Positions 20,847 through 32,610 of a stretch of 40,224 nucleotides of DNA are shown in pieces. The stretch comes from Ophiosphaerella korrae (lineage: Eukaryota > Ascomycota > Dothideomycetes > Pleosporales > Phaeosphaeriaceae): assembly GCA_028456385.1 (NCBI GenBank), contig JALNQF010000365.1, forward strand, positions 1 to 40,224. The letters are read 5' to 3'. Under the pieces are notes generated by a model that saw nothing but the letters and a program-made list of their open reading frames with translations, searched no databases and was not told the DNA's origin. A program made the translations under genes and the position numbers. Position 1 is the first letter of the stretch, and each line of letters starts with the position of its first letter.

Positions 20847-21239
20847 CTACATCACCCCTCTCGCCCCCCCAACCCGCCACGCCACCCTCCTCCCCTCCCA
20901 CTCCCCACTCCAACTCCCCACCGCCGCCCTCACGCCCCGCCCATCCTCCCGCGCAACCCGTATCCACACCTCGCTCCCGCGTTGCTCAAGTATGTCGATC
21001 GCTATCGATGCGCCCGTTATCCCCAGGTACGCGGTTAGCGGCCGCGTCAACAGCGGCAGCAGCGATGGCGCGTCGAGCGGGGGCAGCGGCGCCGTGCATT
21101 GGAGCGCGAGGTGCAGGTAGGTGTGCGCTGGGGAAAGCGTGGACGTGTGGAGGATATGGGTGGGTGGTTTGTTTTTTCGCGCGCGCGGGGCTGGGGCTGG
21201 GGCTGGGGCCGTCGTGGTGGTGGTGGGATTGAGAGACAT
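20847..21239 (-). CDS. POP8: Probable RNase P / MRP subunit POP8
   Basis: A 130-aa single-exon protein resembling the Rpp14/Pop5-fold subunit Pop8, which works in tRNA 5'-end and rRNA processing in the nucleus or nucleolus. The supporting segments are TYLHLALQC, LLPLLTRPLTAYLGITGASI, IDILEQRGSEVWIRVAREDG and the closing AAVGSWSG. The Thr/Ala/Pro-rich N terminus (TTTTTAPAPAPAP) is disordered. The frame stays open upstream to 21650, but that part is Pro/Thr low complexity, so I start at the ATG at 21239, which gives the usual length. It is convergent with the WW gene. The assignment is from remembered family pattern, not a search; another small Alba/Rpp14-fold protein is the alternative. Confidence 0.65.
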   Translation of the reverse strand: MSLNPTTTTTAPAPAPAPRARKNKPPTHILHTSTLSPAHTYLHLALQCTAPLPPLDAPSLLPLLTRPLTAYLGITGASIAIDILEQRGSEVWIRVAREDGRGVRAAVGSWSGEWEGRRVAWRVGGARGVM

Positions 21240-22677
21240 TGTCGCTGTTGCTGTGGTTGTCGTTGTGGTGTAGACAAAGTTTTTGGGGATGATTTGGGGG
21301 TTTGGTGCAGGGTTGAGCGTTGATTCGGGGTTAAGCGTTGTGCTTAGCTCCGGGGGGGGGGGGGAGCGCCGTTTGGAGCACCAACCCACAAACCACGTGG
21401 GAGCGTGATTGGGTTTGAGGCTTGGATGGTGAAGTAGATTGTAGGTGGGAGGTAAGTTTGATGGTTGCTGGGTTTGGGGGCGGTGGAGCCGGGTGGCTGG
21501 GGCAAAACGGGCAGGTACAGGTGCGGGTTGAATGCACTTTGTTTCTGAACTTGCTTCGACGCTTTTTGGGCTAACTAGGTGTGTTTGTGGGGTACATTTA
21601 GAGCTTTGGCTGGGGCTGGGGTCTGGCTTATGAAATCGTCTGTGTGTCATGATGGTAATTTCGTGATTGGTTTACAATCAAATGGTGTGCATGCTATTAG
21701 AGCTGCAAGATAATTTCGGAATGTCCTGAGGAGGGAATATGTTTTCTCAAAAATACAGAACACACGTGTAGGTTTCTTTGTACGGAATATGTGTTTGCAA
21801 TTAGGGCTTCTTGGAATCAGGTACTGTTATTGTAACAAGAAAATTGGTTGTGTACGTCAAAAGAAGTACCTACTTATTACATTTCTCATATGAATTATGA
21901 ATCATGAATCATTAGTGCTATGACTTGTTGCTCATCAACAGTTTGTGAGGGGCGTTGTAGCAAGTCCAGATTCTCCAAGATACAAAAGATACAACAAGAC
22001 AGGCCGTATCGTTTAGTACAGTGTTATGATACAATTCACAAGATAAAATAAGCGGTAAGAAAAGCGTCCTGAAGCCCTTCAGTATAAAATGAAATAAGGT
22101 ATATCGTTGATTGTCATGAATCTTAGGCAAGTCAAACATGCATGATCTCAGACCCCAGACACATACCGAAACCACAAACCAGAGCAGCACTCTCTGTACC
22201 AGACAAAAGCAAGCAACTTCATCACCAGCCATCGCACAACACGACACATCTACGCCACATCTGACATCACACCACAGCAAATAGGCACAAAGATCTTCAG
22301 ATGGGACAATATGCATAGCTCGAGCTAATATACACCTAATCCCGGAACCAGACTCCATTCCGCCACCGAATCGCCAATGATGCATATCCGACAATGAAAC
22401 GTCCGTCAGCTACAGCAGACAGAGAGAGGCTTGCGTCTGGTATTATGTGACAGCGAATCTTGCTATGATCAATCATATAACGGGACTCTGGCACAATGAA
22501 AAGACCAAGGAAAGTGTAGGGGTATATGATGCTAGGGTAAGATATGCCCCCCGAACGCCAAACAGGAAGGAAAAGACGCCATATGGCGTGATGAAAGAAA
22601 GTTTTGTTCTGGAGATGCCATACAGCCGTGCAAGGCGTGGAGGAGCGCATGACGCGTCAAGATGGGTGGCAGACTCC
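21240..22677. other. 1.4-kb intergenic region POP8 promoter / coiled-coil 3' flank
   Basis: The POP8 promoter side (21.24-21.65 kb) is strongly G-rich on the plus strand and carries a 13-nt G run at 21352-21364. From 21.65 to 22.68 kb the sequence is moderately AT-rich and should hold the 3' UTR of the coiled-coil gene. No gene or RNA motif is supported. Confidence 0.45.
21352..21364 (+). repeat. Homopolymer G13
   Basis: Thirteen consecutive G in the POP8 upstream region; prone to slippage and assembly error. Confidence 0.9.
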
Positions 22678-25600
22678 CTACGACTTGCTCCGACCCATGT
22701 CCCCGCCCTTGCCTTTACTACTACTAGCACTGGCACCGGCACTGGCGCCGCTTTCAGCCTCGCTGTCTTCAATCTGTGTGCCGAAGTCGTGGAAATCATG
22801 AAGAAACTTGAACATCAACGGGCCATGGGGTAAATTCTGATTGATGCACTCGACGACGTATTGGAGCTGGCCCATGACAAGCATCATCGTTCTGAATAGG
22901 GCGAAAATCTCGTGATTGGGCGCGATAAACTTCTCTTGGATTTCGTCTAGTTGCTGCTTGGTTTCCCGGGACAAGGCATACATTGTGTCGGCAGTGGTTT
23001 TCAGATTCTTGATGTCTGCCACGTGCCTGTCGTGCTCGATGCCGGCGGACGTGCGCAGTTCCTTGGTTGAGGCGGCGCATGCATCGCGCCCTTCTGCGAT
23101 GCCCTTTTTCAGGTTCTTGATGTCTGCCACGTGCCTGTCGTGCTCGATACCGGCGGATATGCGCAGTTCCTTGGTTGAGGCGGCACATGCATCGCGCCCT
23201 TCTGCGATGCTCTTTTTCAGGTTCTCGATGTCCGTCACGCGCCCGTCGCGCTCGATACCGGCGGATACGCGCAGTTCCTTAGTTGAGGCGGCGCATGCAT
23301 CCCGCTCTTCTGTCATGCTCTTGTCGAAGTAGATTCGTAAGTCGTCGAGGCCTTTTTCTAGGTCACTGATAGCTTGAGGCTGCACGGCAGAAGAGGTTGC
23401 CGAGCTGAGGTTGTGTACCGAATTTTGCAGGTTTCTGATAGAAGCTTCGAGGGTTTGAATGAAATTTGCCTGTGTATCGATTCTAGGGATAGCCGCATCG
23501 AGCTTCTCCCGTATCTGCGGCAACTCCTGGATTTTATCGACTGATTTTGCGAGCACTCGGAGCTGGGGGGCGTCTTGCAAGAGAATAGAGAGATTGTGCC
23601 CCCCTGCTTGCAGCCAAGCAACTTGAGCGCCTAAAGTCTTCAGATTTCCGACCTCTTTTTGGAGTGATTTCACTTCATGAAGCATATTAGTCCCATTCGA
23701 GGGATAGTGCTGTAAGAACCAGTGGACCATCTTTCCATACAATTCATCAGTCGTGATATTGTTGTACTGTTGCTGCAGACCTTGAAAGCTGACCCTAAGT
23801 TGATCAAACCTTTGGTCAAACCGCTGCTCTAACTTGCTGACATGGATGACTTGATCCTCGCAGAGTTTTAGCTTTTTAAAGAGCTGAGAGACGTCCTCCT
23901 TCGCCTTCTTGACATCATCTGAATCAGAGCTGACTAGTTCGTCCAGCCTACTCAGTCTGCTCTCTAGGTTTTTGATAGTTTGCGTATTGGGTTCTTGTTT
24001 TACAGGCGATTGCAACGGTCGCTGCTTTAGAATCGCCACGTCGTCATTAATCTTGTCCATGGCTTGAGTGAATAGTTCCAGCTGTTGCTCCAATTTTGTT
24101 TTGAACGGATCGAAGGTTTGGTTGAAAAGTGCAGGCCCAGTATCTGCGAGGACTTTCATCTTCACATCCTGATCATGCAATGTGGTCTCAACGGCATGTA
24201 AACTTGCCTCGATGGATCCAAAGCCGGAATCCAAGTCTTGGATTTGAAGAACAATATCTGAGAGTTCGTTGCCAGACCTCGAGTTGCATTCTGTTGAATG
24301 ATCGTGTACTTGAGATTTCAGGGCTTGAAGCTCTGCTTGTAGATTGGCGTAGGACGCAATCTGGGCTTGGATCTTCTTAACGTCGTTGGCTGTAAGTGTA
24401 CCAAGACTTTTTACTCCGTCTTTCAACGTTGTTGAAGCTGCATCTAGACGTTCGATCGACGTTGCATGGACTTTTAGTTCCCCGGAATGTTCGTCGATAA
24501 GCTTTTGCTGCTCCTGGATCCCAGAAAGTTGTGCTGTGGCTGCTTTACTCTCTTCTTGTAGCTCTGTAATCTTCTCATCTAACTGTTCAAATCGCTTGGA
24601 AGCGTCCGCACCGGTGGTGTTGGGAGCTAAGGAGTCACTGTTCTCTTCGCGCATGTTCAATAATTTTTCTGTGTGCGCTTGTCCCTCGGTTAGTTTCTCT
24701 TGTTTACTTTTCAGTCTCCCAAGCTCACTCTGAAAACCCTTGACTTGCCCGATTACGATACCTTGAGTTAAAATTCGGTTGTTTAGGTTCTTTTGTTCGG
24801 CCTGGAGTGGTTCAATAAAGTCCTTCTTCAGTTCTTCCACGAATATTGCTTTGTCGGTATGTCGTTGCTTGTTGGTATATGTAAAATCATCCGAAAGCTT
24901 GTTCAAACGGTGAACGACTTTCTCATTCTCGAAATTTACGGTAAAGGTCTTCAAGGTGGCTGTATCAGATCTCAAGGCCGTGAGACTTCTCTTGACGTCC
25001 TGGATTCGTTCGTCCGATTGAGCTCCAGTCTGCTTTAGCTCAGCATCCAGTTTGGACCATGTCATCTCGATTTCTGTACGAATTTCTTTGAGTATAGATG
25101 CCTTCATGCTTTCGTCCTTCGATATCCTTGATGTAGATTCAGTATCCTTCCATTTCTTGAGATCGACAATGTCGTTCTCTAAGTTTGCCGTGCTATGATT
25201 TTTGTGGTGTTCCGTAACTTTGTCCTCAAGCTCTGTAACCCTTTTAGACAAAGGCTCTAGCTTGTCGAACTCTGCTGCTCGTTCTATGATATGCTTTACG
25301 GATACAGGATAGTTTAGAGCGTTATCTAAGCCTTTTTCAAGCCTATCGGCTTCTTTAGGTAACATTTCAAGCGCCTTGACCCTTTCAAGAATCTGCTCTC
25401 GTTCCTTCCAAAGTTGAGCAATTTCTATCTGTTGAGCTTTAACCATAGCCATTAGGGACCTGTTAGACGGTGTATCTAGAGTATTGCTTTTCGCTTCATT
25501 GGCAATGTCATGTTTTTTTCGCTTTAGCTTTTGCAGGGAGGCTAGAGTGATGCGTTGACTGGTAACATGATCCGACTGCTGAATACGATTTGTGTCCGCT

Positions 25601-26067
25601 GAACCTGATTGTGCGTTTCCTGGGGGACCCTTTGGCAACATGGAGGGTGCTAGTGGTGCTCCATGTGATGGTGTCGAATTGCCGCTTCCACTAGTTGGTG
25701 ACTGCACATGCATCGGGCTTTGACCTAGACTAGGTCTCCGGGGAGGTATGATGCTGGGTAGTGCCCTGCGATCATCATCCCTATTTATTCGTCCGGGTCC
25801 TGTGGGAATATTATCGGGAAAAGAGCCTCTCCTTGGTGCGAGAGGAGTATCTGAGCCCTTTCCTGATGCAGAAGCCCCCCCTGAGATTGTAGAAGACTTG
25901 GAGGTATGGGTGCCGACAGGCTGTTGGCTATTAGAAAAATTATGCAAACTTGGCCAGGATCATACCCTGTCACGTGTTGATGAGGGCTGTCCTGGGGGGC
26001 GTGCCCGCTTATCGGGAGGACTGTTATCTCGAGATCGAGGTGGTGCGGGCCTCTTGCGTGGATCCAT
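22678..26067 (-). CDS. Large coiled-coil protein with three tandem 36-aa repeats
   Basis: A protein of 1114 aa from exons 25966-26067 and 22678-25920, joined in phase 0 by a 45-bp intron (GTATGATCC...CTAATAGCCAACAG). The first exon supplies the ATG at 26067 and a basic Pro/Arg/Asp start (MDPRKRPAPPRSRDNSPPDK). Residues 35-200 are disordered. From about 210 to 1070 the sequence is almost entirely heptad-like, charged and Leu-rich, with SMC/kinesin-stalk character but no head, motor or ATP site. At about 905-1012 a 36-residue unit starting RDACAASTKEL is repeated three times. A short Ser/Gly tail ends GRSKS. No family is recognised. A scaffold, tether or cytoskeletal role is a guess from the coiled coil alone. 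It is divergent from RVB2 with 597 bp between start codons. Confidence 0.75.
22990..23313 (-). repeat. Three in-frame 108-bp tandem repeats
   Basis: The marker GGCGGCGCAT (one copy GGCGGCACAT) occurs at 23071, 23179 and 23287, an exact 108-bp period encoding 36 residues each. The two copies lower in coordinate (C-terminal side) are more alike (GIEHDRHVADIKNLK) than the first-translated one (GIERDGRVTDIENLK), so the array probably grew by a recent duplication. Confidence 0.9.
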
Positions 26068-28222
<2,155 letters not shown>

Positions 28223-29174
28223 ACTCTACTTATTTCGATCGTTCCGGCGTAGAACAGGTGTTGGCTAATCCAGCGTTCCGGTACAAAGCATGGGTGCATT
28301 GCAAAAGCTGGTAATTGTGTACTTCTAGACCCCTAAACTAGGCGATTGAACCCGCTTCTTATCTCTTTATATGCACTCCGTGCGCGTGAAATTACAGGTT
28401 TTCGAAGGACAGTATTGGTTTTTAGCCGGAGCGCCAACGAGGCATTGACGGGGTGCTCAGCGCCACTCTTGGTCATTGTGCTGCGCACGCGACCTGCAGA
28501 TGTGCGCCACAGTATGCAGCGCCACAGCCTGAGAAGGCATGAGAAAGGACTTTGAAATGTGTCACTAGTAGGCAACAAATGCGCTGAATCAACGTTTATT
28601 ATACATTTATACTCTACTCGTAGGCATTCCTTGCTGTTCCATTCTCCGCCAAGTGCTTGGCTCAAATGCTTGGTTCAGTTCGACCACGCAACGGCCGCGT
28701 GTCACTGGCTAGTGTTACTATTTAAGCATTGGCTAACGACGCCTGTCCACGTCAAGCCTTGCGACCGCTGCATGACTTTACCGTTTTTCCACAAGTACGC
28801 ATCGGACTCGGCGTTTAATGGCGATGCGAGGCCGAAAAGTAGCTTTCGCTATCTCTCAATGCTTCTAAAGCGACTTATATCGCTCATATCACTCACGATG
28901 TCCCCTTGCTGCATGCCTCACCGGTTCCTTGCTCTGCGACTGCACTTACTAGTCTAAGTTGTATGCCACTACTCTGCTAAAAAGGACTCGTTCTTAACAC
29001 GGAAGCAGCCGGCTATCGTTTAGACATTCACAAGACCGCTTTTCTTACGCACCATTCTACCTTGTATCGTTTTTGGCAAACAGTGCGTCCGGACTGGAGC
29101 CCCTGTATCTTATATCTCTCCCCTTCTTTGGTCAAAGTGTGTAGTGTTACGACTGCCATTTCCCATTTCCCATT
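28223..29174. other. Intergenic region RVB2 / LicD gene
   Basis: Holds the RVB2 3' UTR and the LicD-gene promoter. The last 80 bp before 29175 are T/C-rich with TTTCCCATTTCCCATT direct repeats. A 132-codon frame at 28559-28957 has no recognisable sequence. No RNA gene seen. Confidence 0.45.
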
Positions 29175-30232
29175 ATGCGACTATCCTTATGCGCAGTCAC
29201 CTTTGTTTGCGCGGCGACCTTTGAGCAGTGTATAGCTGCGCCTTCGTTCAGGCAGACTCACACCAGAGGGCACAATTATGATCCGGAAGATATAGAGTTT
29301 AGCAACGATGGGAACAGTGAGGTCCTCAAGTATTTCCATGAGCCTGGGTAAGTTTCCAAGTTATCATTCTCCCCAGATATAAGGCTGACGACATCCAGGG
29401 GAAGTGACGCATTGGGCCATTACGATAGGCGGTATTTCCACGGCGAGGTTACCGACGAGGAACGAACTGATACCCAATCTCATATGGTACGCGCATACTT
29501 GGACTTCTTCCGCACCAAGAACCTGGATACCTGGATAGCCCACGGCACCTTGCTTGGCTGGTGGTGGAATGGCAAGGTAGTTTTCTCCGATGTCAGGTTC
29601 CTGCACCTACTTACAAGACACAGCGATTACCATGGGACGTTGATCTTGACACCCAAGTATCAGAGAAAACGCTGAATCGGCTCGGCAAAGAATTCAACCA
29701 GACAAAATACAAGTACACCTCTCCAGACGGCAAGATCAAGCGCCAGTACTTCCTCGATGTGAATCCGATGATATGGGAGCGCGTACGTGGAGACGGCATG
29801 AATGTCATTGACGCGCGCTGGATCGACGTCCGAAACGGCCTGTTCATTGATATCACTGGGCTCAGCGTGGTGAACCCTGAGGATCATCCTGGGGTATGGA
29901 GCTGCAAGAACAACCACATGTACAAAACAGAAGAGCTCTATCCAATGCGGGAAACAACGTTTGAGGGAACACTGGCGAAGGTGCCATATGCGTACGACCA
30001 GATTCTGATGGAAGAGTATCGCGAGTCGGCTCTTATCAATACCAACTTCAATGGGTAAGGGAATCGGCTTGGTTTGTTTTGTAACCAGGGCTAATCAGTC
30101 GACAGACATTTTTGGGATCCGAAGCTTAGAGTGTGGACCAAATGGTCGGACAGCATGATGGACGAGGATGTGCAAAGTTATGATGAAAGCGACGAACCAA
30201 GGAAACGGCTTGAACGGTTGAGGTTGGACTAG
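29175..30232 (+). CDS. Secreted LicD/fukutin-family nucleotidyltransferase-like protein
   Basis: Probably transfers a phospho-sugar or phosphocholine-like group to glycans in the secretory pathway (LicD / MNN4-related). Four exons: 29175-29347, 29399-29576, 29624-30054 and 30106-30232, giving 302 aa. The start gives a hydrophobic signal peptide (MRLSLCAVTFVCAATFEQCIAA). The LicD core is clear: WIAHGTLLGWWWNGK spliced to RLPWDVDLDTQV, the Asp-x-Asp metal-binding type motif (about 122-128). Then come FLDVNPMIW, DARWIDVRNGLFIDITGL and MRETTFEGTLAKVPYAYDQIL, the usual C-terminal blocks. Reading through intron 2 would stay open but break the PWDVDLD motif spacing. The Lys/Glu-rich Mnn4 repeats are absent. 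Donor and acceptor are unknown. It is a single-copy gene between two unrelated genes. Confidence 0.85.
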
Positions 30233-30610
30233 TGGGCCAGTTGGCCGTGAAATGACTGGCAGCATGTTGTGATGCGGAGTTTTGCATCGTGTGTGGTTGA
30301 GCGTAGGCGTCCAGGGCTATCATTTTTCTTTCTTGACATCCCTATATCGATACCAGCCATTGTTTGTATTTGATCGAGCAAATATAGTTTGAAACAAGAA
30401 TTAGTGTGAATGGCTTCCTCTGCCCAATGCTAGCTCCCCGGATCGTCGGCGTTAGCGATTACTAATTCCGAGACGACCGCATCATAGATGGAAGCCTGAG
30501 AGAACATGACAGAAACACGACGGCCAGACATCGGCCACACGCTCCAAAGTGTTATATCTTGATCAATAGCTAACCCCCCCTCCCTCCTGTTTATTGTTCA
30601 CTTTACAAGC
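30233..30610. promoter_or_regulatory. Intergenic, promoter of UBL-WLM gene
   Basis: Holds the LicD 3' UTR and the promoter of the downstream gene. A C/T-rich run (ACCCCCCCTCCCTCCTG) lies about 30 bp before the ATG at 30611. Nothing else supported. Confidence 0.45.
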
Positions 30611-31624
30611 ATGACAGACGCCGCCTTGTCCTCACCAGCAGAGAGTGATGAGCTGCAAATCACTCTTCTGCATCATGGTGAACGACATACGCTCACCTTC
30701 GCACACGATACCACCATATCAGACCTTTCTGAGCGCGTAGCCACAGACCTCTCCATACCGCCATCGAACCAAAAATTCCTCATTGCCTCCAAGCTCGGCC
30801 TGCAGAAACCGCCCTTCAAAGCGCCGCACACGCCCCTCACAGAGCTCACCGGAAAGAAGATTACCTTGATGGGCAGCACAGCGGCCGCAGTCTCTTCTCT
30901 CAACGCGACCATATCCGCCGCCTCGGCACCCCGCCGCCCCGGCCCCATCAAAGCCGCGACCCCCGCGCGAAACCGAGACTACAAGCGGATACAGGACGAG
31001 GCGCAATACACATTCCACACGCTCCGCCCCCTCCCCTACCTCCCTAACCCAGACCGGTCACTGCGCTTCCTCGAGCGCCTGCGCGACGACGCAGGCATCA
31101 AGGCCGCTATGCGCACCCACAAGTTCAGCGTCCCGCTGCTCACGGAGATGGATCCCGCCATGCACACAACGCAGGAGTCGCGCACCCTCGGCCTGAATAG
31201 AAACAGGGGCGAGGTAATCGAGTTGCGGCTGCGCACAGATGCATACGACGGGTACCGCGACTACAAGACGATTCGCAATACGCTGTGCCATGAGCTGGCG
31301 CACAATGTTTGGGGCCCGCATGATCGCAATTTCTGGAATCTGTGCAAGCAGATTGAGCGAGAGGTTCTGAGAGATGATTGGAGGAGTGGGGGTCGGAGCG
31401 TGGGCAATGAGGAGTACTTTGATCCTGGGGAAGAGGATGTTCATGACCATGGTGGGTGGACTGGTGGCGACTTTGTGCTTGGTGGAAGTGGACGTGGTGA
31501 GAGTGTTGTCAGTGCCGCTGGCAATCTCAGCCGAAGGGATATCATTGCGAGGGCGGCGGAGGAGAGGATGAAGAGAACGAAACAGGCAGAGGAAGAGGCT
31601 AAGGAGAGCGAGAGCGCTTCATGA
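30611..31624 (+). CDS. Ubiquitin-like / WLM metalloprotease (Wss1-related)
   Basis: A single-exon 337-aa protein joining an N-terminal ubiquitin-like fold (about 15-88: LQITLLHHGERHTLTF...GKKITLMGS) to a WLM metalloprotease domain (about 120-255). The zinc site is visible as HELAH (227-231) followed by GPHDRNFW with H237 as third ligand, the WLM signature. Relatives act on SUMO- or ubiquitin-linked proteins and DNA-protein crosslinks (Wss1/SPRTN class). UBL-WLM fusions are known in fungi and plants. The C terminus is a charged, Glu/Lys-rich tail without an obvious SIM or VCP-binding motif. The start ATG at 30611 directly precedes the UBL fold. Repair of crosslinks is inferred from family only. 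Confidence 0.88.
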   Translation: MTDAALSSPAESDELQITLLHHGERHTLTFAHDTTISDLSERVATDLSIPPSNQKFLIASKLGLQKPPFKAPHTPLTELTGKKITLMGSTAAAVSSLNATISAASAPRRPGPIKAATPARNRDYKRIQDEAQYTFHTLRPLPYLPNPDRSLRFLERLRDDAGIKAAMRTHKFSVPLLTEMDPAMHTTQESRTLGLNRNRGEVIELRLRTDAYDGYRDYKTIRNTLCHELAHNVWGPHDRNFWNLCKQIEREVLRDDWRSGGRSVGNEEYFDPGEEDVHDHGGWTGGDFVLGGSGRGESVVSAAGNLSRRDIIARAAEERMKRTKQAEEEAKESESAS

Positions 31625-32065
31625 CACGCTTGTAGTCGTTTGAAGGAACGACCAACCTCCTTTTAAAGACCATCACACATAGATACCCTCGCGCCTTCAC
31701 GCACATATAGACGATTTTATACGAGTGCATCCATCTTTGACCCTTGCATACAGTTCCACATGATTTCCATCCCATTCCACCAATTCTGCACGAGAAACAC
31801 CACAATTCGCATCTCTATCCCACGGCAATCAACCTCTCCCACCCGCAAGCCTGCCTCGGCAACCAAGGACCAGCGGGCCCTACCATCGAGCCAGTAGTCG
31901 ACGCACAACGCTCCGCTGCTCCGCCGCTCCGCCGTGTCTCCGCACGCTAAACCCACTCCCATTCCATTCCAACATCCAAACGCAAAATCACCAAAAAAAA
32001 AAAAAAAAAAACCTCACATCCCCTCCCGCCCATTCCGCCACCACACCGTCTTCAATACACCTGCA
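31625..32065. other. Intergenic with A19 tract
   Basis: WLM-gene 3' UTR and possible promoter of the small membrane ORF. Contains an uninterrupted A19 at 31993-32011, 54 bp upstream of the ATG at 32066. No other gene is supported. Confidence 0.45.
31993..32011 (+). repeat. Homopolymer A19
   Basis: Nineteen consecutive A, 54 bp upstream of the small membrane ORF. Poly(dA:dT) tracts exclude nucleosomes in fungal promoters; the length may be imprecise in sequencing. Confidence 0.9.
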
Positions 32066-32320
32066 ATGCCGTGGTTCATCCCCTTCCTCCTCGTCCTGGC
32101 CCTCGCATGGGCCGTCGTCGGCGTCCTGCTAGCGCGCTGGCTCAAACAGGCTGGGCACACGAAGCCGCTGAATTTTAAAGGCAGGGAACGGAATGTATAT
32201 GGTGCGGGAGTGGGGTTTGGGAGCGGGGTTGGGTTGGGGGGGAGGGGGAGGGATGTGCGTTTGGGGAATGGGGGTGGAAGGGCGGTGGGGGTTGGGGAGG
32301 GGAGGGTGAAGGGGTTGTGA
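32066..32320 (+). CDS. Possible small single-pass membrane protein
   Basis: An 84-codon frame beginning MPWFIPFLLVLALAWAVVGV, a strong hydrophobic segment at residues 3-25, followed by a basic WLKQ patch and a Gly/Arg/Val-rich tail. The N-terminal half looks like a real membrane anchor. The tail lies in a G-rich stretch and may be compositional. The ATG has a fungal-type context (CTGCAATGCC) and lies downstream of a C/A-rich leader with an A19 tract. No family recognised. It is convergent with the MFS gene, 290 bp apart. It could be a spurious frame. Confidence 0.35.
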   Translation: MPWFIPFLLVLALAWAVVGVLLARWLKQAGHTKPLNFKGRERNVYGAGVGFGSGVGLGGRGRDVRLGNGGGRAVGVGEGRVKGL

Positions 32321-32610
32321 GTGTTGAAGGGGGGGGGAGGGAAGTGGAGAGCGAAGTGGAGAGCGAGAGACGTTGGAGGTTGTGGTGTTGTTGGACTTTG
32401 TTGACGATAGGAGTAGGGATGTCTGCGAAAGGTACATCTATCGCGAAGTTTAGGATGTGAGCGGGTGGTGTACATTTTGATGTAGTCAGTATCAAATTGA
32501 AGGCGTGGCTAAACTCGGTCGCAAATAGCTACTGCGATCCAACGACGATAAGACAGGTTCTTAACGGCCCAACGCTGTAAATAGGTGGATAAAATTTCAC
32601 ATCAGATAGG

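Noticed and set aside
20847..21650. Full 267-codon frame as the POP8 protein
   Set aside because: The first 137 codons are Pro/Thr/Ser low complexity from a C-rich promoter strand; the family-length protein begins at the ATG at 21239.
28559..28957. 132-codon plus-strand frame between RVB2 and LicD gene
   Set aside because: No domain, AT-biased intergenic composition.
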